Source: Zasmidium citrigriseum | Lineage: Eukaryota > Ascomycota > Dothideomycetes > Mycosphaerellales > Mycosphaerellaceae | DNA: 64,000 bases | Assembly (NCBI GenBank): GCA_002786025.1 | Contig: NHNW01000049.1 | Span: forward strand, 1 to 64,000 | Reading direction: 5' to 3' | Shown: in pieces, positions 58,592 to 64,000 of the stretch | Numbering within the stretch: the stretch's first letter is position 1 | How the letters are laid out: the number at the start of each line of letters is the position of its first letter | The notes under the pieces: model-generated | The model's database searches: none | Told to the model about the DNA's origin: nothing | The model's input: the letters and a program-made list of their open reading frames with translations, nothing else | Position numbers and translations under genes: made by a program

Positions 58592-58953
58592 ATGAAGATC
58601 ACCATCCCAGGCCTCGTCCTCACCCTCTTGACTCTGATGGTGCCCGGCACCTTCGGATGGTGGGTACGCAAACATCCTCCTCTACAACTCTCTCATACTC
58701 CTGAACTTACTCTATTGCCAATAGAACTGCTGCAGACAGGACTGCCCCGGATCTTGGGGTTATGGGTACTGCGTTCCAAATGGCGAGGACGCTGCCAGGG
58801 AAGGCGCAAGACCTTGGAGATGTCGAGGTGTAAGTCGGTATGCTTGGGTTGTTGGAAGAGAGTCGCTAATGGTTCCAGTCTCAACGTTGCGACGTACATG
58901 GGTCTGGGTGCTCGCCTCCTGGGGCTGGCCAGATTTTCGCGAGGTGTTCTTGA
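58592..58953 (+). CDS. Secreted 8-cysteine small protein, array gene 4
   Basis: 83 residues in three exons: 58592-58663, 58725-58829 and 58879-58953 (introns of 61 and 49 bp, phase 0). Signal peptide MKITIPGLVLTLLTLMVPGT followed by FGWW. Exon 2 encodes NCCRQDCPGSWGYGYCVPNG, then EDAAREGARPWRCRG; it has one residue fewer between the CC pair and Cys3 than the other copies. Exon 3 encodes SQRCDVHGSGCSPPGAGQIF, then ARCS. Eight cysteines. The second donor is GTAAGT at 58830; an earlier GT would break the phase shared by all copies. Closest to gene 5 (same QIFA insertion, WW end of exon 1), so these two look like a recent duplication. Confidence 0.88.
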
Positions 58954-59309
58954 AAAGAAGATCAACAAGACCAAGACGACGAATGAGTGCTCTGAATAAG
59001 GCTTGCCTGCTTAATGTTGCCATCTAGTAAGCCCTTCAGAACGTCTTCTCTCGCGTGTCGCCAATCCGCTGCGATACTTTGCAAAACCTTCAAATTCGTT
59101 AGCACTGAGCAATCTACAGGACTCGTCGTCGTCTTAAGAGTCTCGATCCAGTTCAAGAAGAAGTCTCCAAGCACCTGTCACAACAAGGCTATATAACCCA
59201 AAGAATGCAAACCCAATGCCTTTGCTTCTATGATTGGCTCACATCAAGTCCCTCGTCAATTCCGTGGATGTACAATGCCAAAGATATCCCGACATTAGCA
59301 GGCGAGCAC
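58954..59309. other. Spacer between array genes 4 and 5
   Basis: About 356 bp without a recognisable gene, relic or repeat. Confidence 0.4.
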
Positions 59310-59321
59310 CTTCGGCGAATT
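59310..59321 (+). promoter_or_regulatory. Array promoter element, copy 5 (CTTCGGCGAATT)
   Basis: It starts 108 bp before array gene 5, the shortest spacing in the set, and is followed by CGCATTAATGCGAATACG. That stretch contains the perfect palindrome CGCATTAATGCG. Confidence 0.65.
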
Positions 59322-59417
59322 CGCATTAATGCGAATACGATGCCGAGATACAAAAGGTAGCATTCAGCACAAGTCTCATCGATCGTTTGACATCCAAGAC
59401 TTACTCCGCAAGAAATC

Positions 59418-59780
59418 ATGAAGATCACCGTTCCAACACTCGCTCTGTCCTTATTGACTCTGATGGTGCCTGGCACCTTGGGGTGGTGGGTACGAAACAT
59501 CATTCTTCCGACCTGCCGAGAGACTGGACTGACCCCGGCCTTTGCACAGAACTGCTGCAAACAGCCTGACTGCGGTGGATCTTCCTGGGGCTACGGATAT
59601 TGCGTTCCGAACGGTGACGATGCTGCCGTGGAGGGTGCGAGATCTTGGAGATGTCGGGCTGTAAGTTACATTCATCAAAGTCATAGCATGTGCTGATCGT
59701 GGTAGTCAACGCCTTGCAATACGCATGGGAACGGATGTTCGCCCCCAGGGGTCGACCAGATCTTCGCCGCCTGCTCGTAA
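59418..59780 (+). CDS. Secreted 8-cysteine small protein, array gene 5
   Basis: 85 residues in three exons: 59418-59489, 59550-59660 and 59706-59780 (introns of 60 and 45 bp, phase 0). Signal peptide MKITVPTLALSLLTLMVPGT followed by LGWW. Exon 2 encodes NCCKQPDCGGSSWGYGYCVP, then NGDDAAVEGARSWRCRA. Exon 3 encodes STPCNTHGNGCSPPGVDQIF, then AACS. Eight cysteines at the family positions. It converges with the UGGT gene, whose stop lies 82 bp downstream. It has the most regular version of the family pattern and would be the best query for a homology search. Confidence 0.88.
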
Positions 59781-59862
59781 GGAGAGTTCAGCGGACGGGT
59801 TGCGACTCCAAGAACTTCCGTGACAGGGGCCTGCAAGACAAGATTATGAATACAGTCTAGCT

Positions 59863-62800
59863 CTATAGCTCATCTTTTACATGCTCCTTCTTCTTGCGTT
59901 CCCGCTCAGCATCCTCGCGCTGAAGACGCTCTTGTATACTCTCCTCGTCGCCGCTATGCGCATCCGGCATGCCAGCCTCAGCCTCCTTCGTAGCACCCGC
60001 TTGCTGCTCCTTATACTGCTTCGCGACCGCCGCGATCTCATTGTCGTACTCCGTCCATTCGGGGACTTGCCTCCGAGCTCGATCCAGCTTCGGCTCCTTG
60101 GTCTGAGGGTTATTGCAAAGATCGATGGTCTTGGCGTCTTTGAGGCTCTCGTCCGAACACCATGTCTCGCACCATAGCCACTCTTGTGGTAGGCTATGGA
60201 TGGGAAGAAGTGATTGCATGTGGTTTGGCAAGTCCTGGTCCAAGTTGCTCAAACTGTTGGGATCAGCAGATAGCTGGTGATAGTTCTGCCTCAGTCGATC
60301 ACCGGCTGCCATTTGTCGGAACCTCTTCAGATCGACGACATATAGAGCGGAGATGTGATATGGGAGGCCCTTCAGGAAATTCTTCCAGTATCCTTGCTTC
60401 CAGAAACGGAAGCCCTCCATCTCTGTGCGCGAGTCACACATGGGCGTGAAACCGTACGGAGCGCCTTTGAGATCGTGCTGGACGAGGTCGTACATGTCGG
60501 TCCGCACGATCTGGTCAGCATCGACGAAGATGACTTTGTCAAGATCCAGAGGGAACAGCACGTCGAGGAACAAAATCTTGTATCCCCAAATCTCTCGCTG
60601 CTTCTCCTTCTGACCACGGAGCCAATGTGGCCATTTGTAGGTGACCATCTCGTATTTGAACCCGTACTCTTTAGCCATGACAGGCAGGAAGTCCTTGAAG
60701 GAAGGCGACAAGAACTGCTCAATGAACCAGAACTTGACGGTGTGTTTGGTGTGTTTCATGACGGACACCATCATGATGTTGAGCATACGTTCGTACAAAT
60801 GGCCAGACGCGACAGAGAAGATGTTAATATCAGCATGTCGGTCTGCAGAAAGGTCAGTCTTGCCAGAACCAGAGAGAAGGCCGGAGCCAAGTTTGGCAGC
60901 CTTAGAGAGGTACTTGCTCGCTTGAGGTGATTTGAGTCCAACCTGTGACAAAAGGCTGTCTGCTCCTTCGGCGAGAGACTCAAGCGCTGACTTGGACGGC
61001 TCCAAAACATCCTCGTCTTCCATGCCGGGCTTCCGAGACAGGCGAGGATACAGCGTGGCACCTCTGAAGCTCATGAGAGCAATCTCAGTAACGTGATCGC
61101 CAGGTTGCGGAGCGTATCCCATTGTACCGGCGCTATCAATGTGGAAAATCTCCTCGCTTCGGCCCTGCTGAAGAGCAAGGTTGTACAAGCCTGGGTTCGC
61201 CTTGAACTGGAAGTATCCCAAATTTGCCATGATGATCGTGTCTGCGAAGTGAGGGTCGGTATCCGTTCCAAGGACAAGTTGCACACCTCGGGGTGGAGGG
61301 CCAGTGGTCACATCCCTCGAATGCCCCTCGATGAGAATGTGCTCGAGCTCGTAGATCGCGTCGATGTTTGAGCCAGTCTTGACAGCGCTGAGCTTGATGT
61401 TGTCAAGATCGTGAATCGTATCCTTTGGAGCCACGAGCCAAGACGGCGGCATATCCATGCCCATGTTGAGCAAGGCATCAGCAGGCAGACCGCTGAACTG
61501 CGCACCGTTACTTTGCAAAGACCCATTGCTTTGGAAGGCTGGTTTCGAATTCAGAACTTGTCGGTAGAATCGCTTGATAGGAATCTCCTCCAAGCGGTCT
61601 TTGGGATTAAGGAAGAGACAAGTGTAGACGCCCTCCAGTTCGGACAAGACTTTGATGATTGGGATCCATCGCTGCGCAATCTCCGACGCCGGATCGATTG
61701 AAGTGTAGATTTGAACAGTCGCGGTCTTTGGATCGCCCATGTGGATCGCAGTGTGTGTTGAGTTCCACTTCTTGAAGATGTCAGTCCTGACAGTTGGCGC
61801 GGCTTCGAAGATTCCTTCGGGGACATCAGAGACGAGTGACAGGGCGATAAGATTCGAAATCCGCGCGAAAGCCATCGGTGTTGATGCCTTGTCACCCAGT
61901 CCGAGGGATTCGATGGCCAAAGCTGCTGGCAAGTGGCGCTTCTTCCTCTCGTAGGAGAGAAGAGCTTCCAAGTCCGAGATCTCTAGATCGATGGCATCGG
62001 ACATTGGGCCGGCAATGCGGCCGTTCACGATGAGAGCCTTTTGACCTGCCTTGATACCAATCTTTGACACAATGTCTATGAAAGGTGCCCACACACCACG
62101 GACTTGCTCATCGATTTCAGGGGTCGATTCCATGGAGCCCGCCTTGTGCATAGTCTCGTAGATTTTGCTCCGTGCGGCGAAGTCGACAGAGCCATCTGTT
62201 GTCGCTGGTGGGTCCTCAGCTAGCAACTTGTCGTAATTGCCCAAGAGTGTGCGCATGAATTCTTCTCCCGAGCTCTTGTCGTAGTCTGAGCCAAGTCTTG
62301 TTCGCGATTCGGTAGACTTTGGCACATGTAAGAAGGCAACCTCGACGTTATCGTGTTCTCGTTGCAGGAGAAGAGCTTCCATGAGTTGTTCGAAGCCGTC
62401 TCTACTGTCAACATCGGCGGCAATGGTAAGATGTACAAGCTCGCGCTCGATGGTGTCCTTGTTGCTTGGCAAACTGGGTAAGTCCGCGAATTGCGGTAGC
62501 TCTCCAAGATTGAGATGTCGAACGTCCTTGTCATCTTCGGGCACAACCAATGGATTGCGCCTCAGGCTGGCTTTCTCGAGGAACATATTGGGCAGGTAGT
62601 CATCGTCTGACAGCGAACCCTCATACACAGCTTGCTGAACCATACGCACATCCATGCTGATCCTTTGGCTCATTGCTTGCAGCCACTCATCAGAGCGCGC
62701 GACTGGCACCCCGTTGACGAGGACAGGTGGAGTCGTATCGGTGCTGCCAATCCTGGAAACATATGCCTGGGCGCCTCGCAGGCGAGAATCACTTCCCATG

Positions 62801-64000
62801 TCATCCAAAATGTCCTTGAACGACATGGCAGACTTCTCGGGCCTAAGATCGCGGTCCTGGATTGCAGCCTGAAATTGCTTTTCATCTGGCATGGAGAACT
62901 TTCTGCCAGCCGTCTCGAGCGAGCCCTCAAGATAATTCAGTGCTGCTGCGAGACCATATCTGTCGATCAGGTAGTAGATCATCTTGGCTTGGTAAACACT
63001 AGCAGGACCTTTGATATTGGGAACCAGGCCGAATCGAATCGGTACTTTGCGCTGCACGAAATTGCGAAGGTTTTCAGTCACCAGAAGAGCATCGTTGTAA
63101 TCCGAGAAATCAATCGGAATTACAAGGTTGTGAACCTCTTTGCGTACAGACGGCAATTGACCAGGGAAGGTACGCTGCAAGAGAGCGTGTACTGTTTCGG
63201 GCCAGTCTGCGTATCGCTTGTCCTTCTCGATATCGTTCATCCAGATGATGACGTTCCCGCCTTCCACTTCGTCTCGCCAGTCGTAGCGCTGAACTTCATC
63301 GCTGACTTGGGAGGCTGTGATGGCTTCGTGCGAAAGTAGGCCTACGGCCTCAGATCCGCTCAACCCAATTTCTCGCACACCATTGATCATGTGGCGCTCT
63401 CGTCTCAAATGTTCGAGTAAAGAGTAGGCGTCGATGTCTCTCGGCATAATCTGAACTCCATTGATCCACATCACATTGTAGCCAGGTGGAAGGAGAACAT
63501 CTCTGTTATCCGCATGCTCCTGGATGAACTCTTCCGAGACGTTCGTGGCGGCAATCGAGCTGGAATGCTTTGGGAAGTCCTGAGACAGGCGCAGGAGAGT
63601 GTCGAATGGTGCTTCGCTGTTCATGACGAAGCTCGCAGCCTTCACTCCCAAACGCCTAAGCTCAGAAGAAGATAGTGGGCGCAAGTCAGAGACCTCTTCC
63701 TCGTTGAGGGTGCCATCGCCTGCGTTGGCATCGTCCTTTTGCTCGTCTTCGGCCTGTCGATCGTCAATGACGATGTAATCTGTTCGCTTTAGAGAAAGCT
63801 CGATTCCGTAGCCGCTCACAGTCAACGGCTCGCGCTTTGCCTCGGGAGAGGCCTTGTAGCGAACCCGGTACGATGTCTTGCCCTCTTTGGCAGTTTTGCT
63901 GAGTGTCTTGTGGAACTTTCGAAACGACTCGGAGCCCAAATCTGCGTACAAAACGCTGGGCCGTTCGCTTGATTGATCTCCGAGGACCCTGTCGAAGGGT
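59863..64000 (-). CDS. gpt1: UDP-glucose:glycoprotein glucosyltransferase (partial, N-terminus beyond window)
   Basis: The ER folding sensor that re-glucosylates misfolded N-glycoproteins for the calnexin cycle. 1378 codons lie in the window in one open exon; the frame continues past base 64000 (PFDRVLGD ... RPSVLYADLG), so the true start is outside. The long N-terminal thioredoxin-like sensor region occupies most of the protein. The GT24 catalytic domain is C-terminal: NIFSVASGHLYERMLNIMM, FWFIEQFLSPSFKDFLP, KILFLDVLFPLDLDKVIFVD, DADQ (metal-binding DxD), SALYVVDLKRFR, and LDQDLPNHMQ. The chain ends in an acidic/basic tail with HVKDEL, an ER-retrieval signal. All catalytic motifs look intact. 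No introns visible. Confidence 0.95.
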   Translation of the reverse strand, partial: PFDRVLGDQSSERPSVLYADLGSESFRKFHKTLSKTAKEGKTSYRVRYKASPEAKREPLTVSGYGIELSLKRTDYIVIDDRQAEDEQKDDANAGDGTLNEEEVSDLRPLSSSELRRLGVKAASFVMNSEAPFDTLLRLSQDFPKHSSSIAATNVSEEFIQEHADNRDVLLPPGYNVMWINGVQIMPRDIDAYSLLEHLRRERHMINGVREIGLSGSEAVGLLSHEAITASQVSDEVQRYDWRDEVEGGNVIIWMNDIEKDKRYADWPETVHALLQRTFPGQLPSVRKEVHNLVIPIDFSDYNDALLVTENLRNFVQRKVPIRFGLVPNIKGPASVYQAKMIYYLIDRYGLAAALNYLEGSLETAGRKFSMPDEKQFQAAIQDRDLRPEKSAMSFKDILDDMGSDSRLRGAQAYVSRIGSTDTTPPVLVNGVPVARSDEWLQAMSQRISMDVRMVQQAVYEGSLSDDDYLPNMFLEKASLRRNPLVVPEDDKDVRHLNLGELPQFADLPSLPSNKDTIERELVHLTIAADVDSRDGFEQLMEALLLQREHDNVEVAFLHVPKSTESRTRLGSDYDKSSGEEFMRTLLGNYDKLLAEDPPATTDGSVDFAARSKIYETMHKAGSMESTPEIDEQVRGVWAPFIDIVSKIGIKAGQKALIVNGRIAGPMSDAIDLEISDLEALLSYERKKRHLPAALAIESLGLGDKASTPMAFARISNLIALSLVSDVPEGIFEAAPTVRTDIFKKWNSTHTAIHMGDPKTATVQIYTSIDPASEIAQRWIPIIKVLSELEGVYTCLFLNPKDRLEEIPIKRFYRQVLNSKPAFQSNGSLQSNGAQFSGLPADALLNMGMDMPPSWLVAPKDTIHDLDNIKLSAVKTGSNIDAIYELEHILIEGHSRDVTTGPPPRGVQLVLGTDTDPHFADTIIMANLGYFQFKANPGLYNLALQQGRSEEIFHIDSAGTMGYAPQPGDHVTEIALMSFRGATLYPRLSRKPGMEDEDVLEPSKSALESLAEGADSLLSQVGLKSPQASKYLSKAAKLGSGLLSGSGKTDLSADRHADINIFSVASGHLYERMLNIMMVSVMKHTKHTVKFWFIEQFLSPSFKDFLPVMAKEYGFKYEMVTYKWPHWLRGQKEKQREIWGYKILFLDVLFPLDLDKVIFVDADQIVRTDMYDLVQHDLKGAPYGFTPMCDSRTEMEGFRFWKQGYWKNFLKGLPYHISALYVVDLKRFRQMAAGDRLRQNYHQLSADPNSLSNLDQDLPNHMQSLLPIHSLPQEWLWCETWCSDESLKDAKTIDLCNNPQTKEPKLDRARRQVPEWTEYDNEIAAVAKQYKEQQAGATKEAEAGMPDAHSGDEESIQERLQREDAERERKKKEHVKDEL

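Overview
This window looks like a chromosome segment of a filamentous ascomycete (Pezizomycotina; a Dothideomycete is my guess, not a demonstrated placement). Protein-coding genes have short introns of about 45-90 bp with GT-AG ends and CTRAC-type branch points. The gene set is typically fungal: arginase, COQ1, CHL1, Mis14, RasGAP, a type II NADH dehydrogenase and UGGT. The repeats carry the signature of repeat-induced point mutation (RIP).

Bases 1 to about 29,670 are a continuous TA-rich block from which CA and TG dinucleotides are almost absent, so open frames have nearly disappeared. Reading through TAG/TAA codons that replace Trp and Gln, I can still recognise nested mobile elements. They are a minus-strand Ty3/Gypsy relic (1-5990), a plus-strand Gypsy integrase/chromodomain fragment that it interrupts (from 5991), and a 9.8-kb element with terminal inverted repeats and an 8-bp target duplication (7664-17470). 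There is also a minus-strand DDE/integrase-like relic (about 18.2-20.0 kb) and a full-length 7.16-kb Gypsy element with two 191-bp LTRs, a polypurine tract and a 5-bp target duplication (20890-28050).

From about 29.7 kb the sequence is ordinary and gene-dense. In order: ATPase inhibitor IF1 (+), arginase (-), an Mtf2-like mitochondrial protein (-), CMR1 (+), an ankyrin protein (-), COQ1 (-), VMA12 (+), CHL1 (+), a PhiA-like secreted protein (+), Mis14/NSL1 (-), an unknown 149-residue protein (-), a Gap1/Sar1-type RasGAP (-), a type II NADH dehydrogenase (-), a small I9-inhibitor-like protein (+), an agmatine deiminase-like protein (-), and UGGT (-, running off the right edge). These are mostly housekeeping genes, several of them mitochondrial, and they do not form a pathway cluster.

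The most interesting part is 55.9-59.8 kb. Five small genes in tandem on the + strand encode 82-85-residue secreted proteins with eight cysteines, identical three-exon structure and a shared upstream element (CTTCGGCRAATT, often followed by GCAGCCAAGA). A degenerate sixth unit appears to lie between the first and second gene. I do not recognise the family; it looks like a locally amplified, co-regulated secreted cysteine-rich (effector-like) family.
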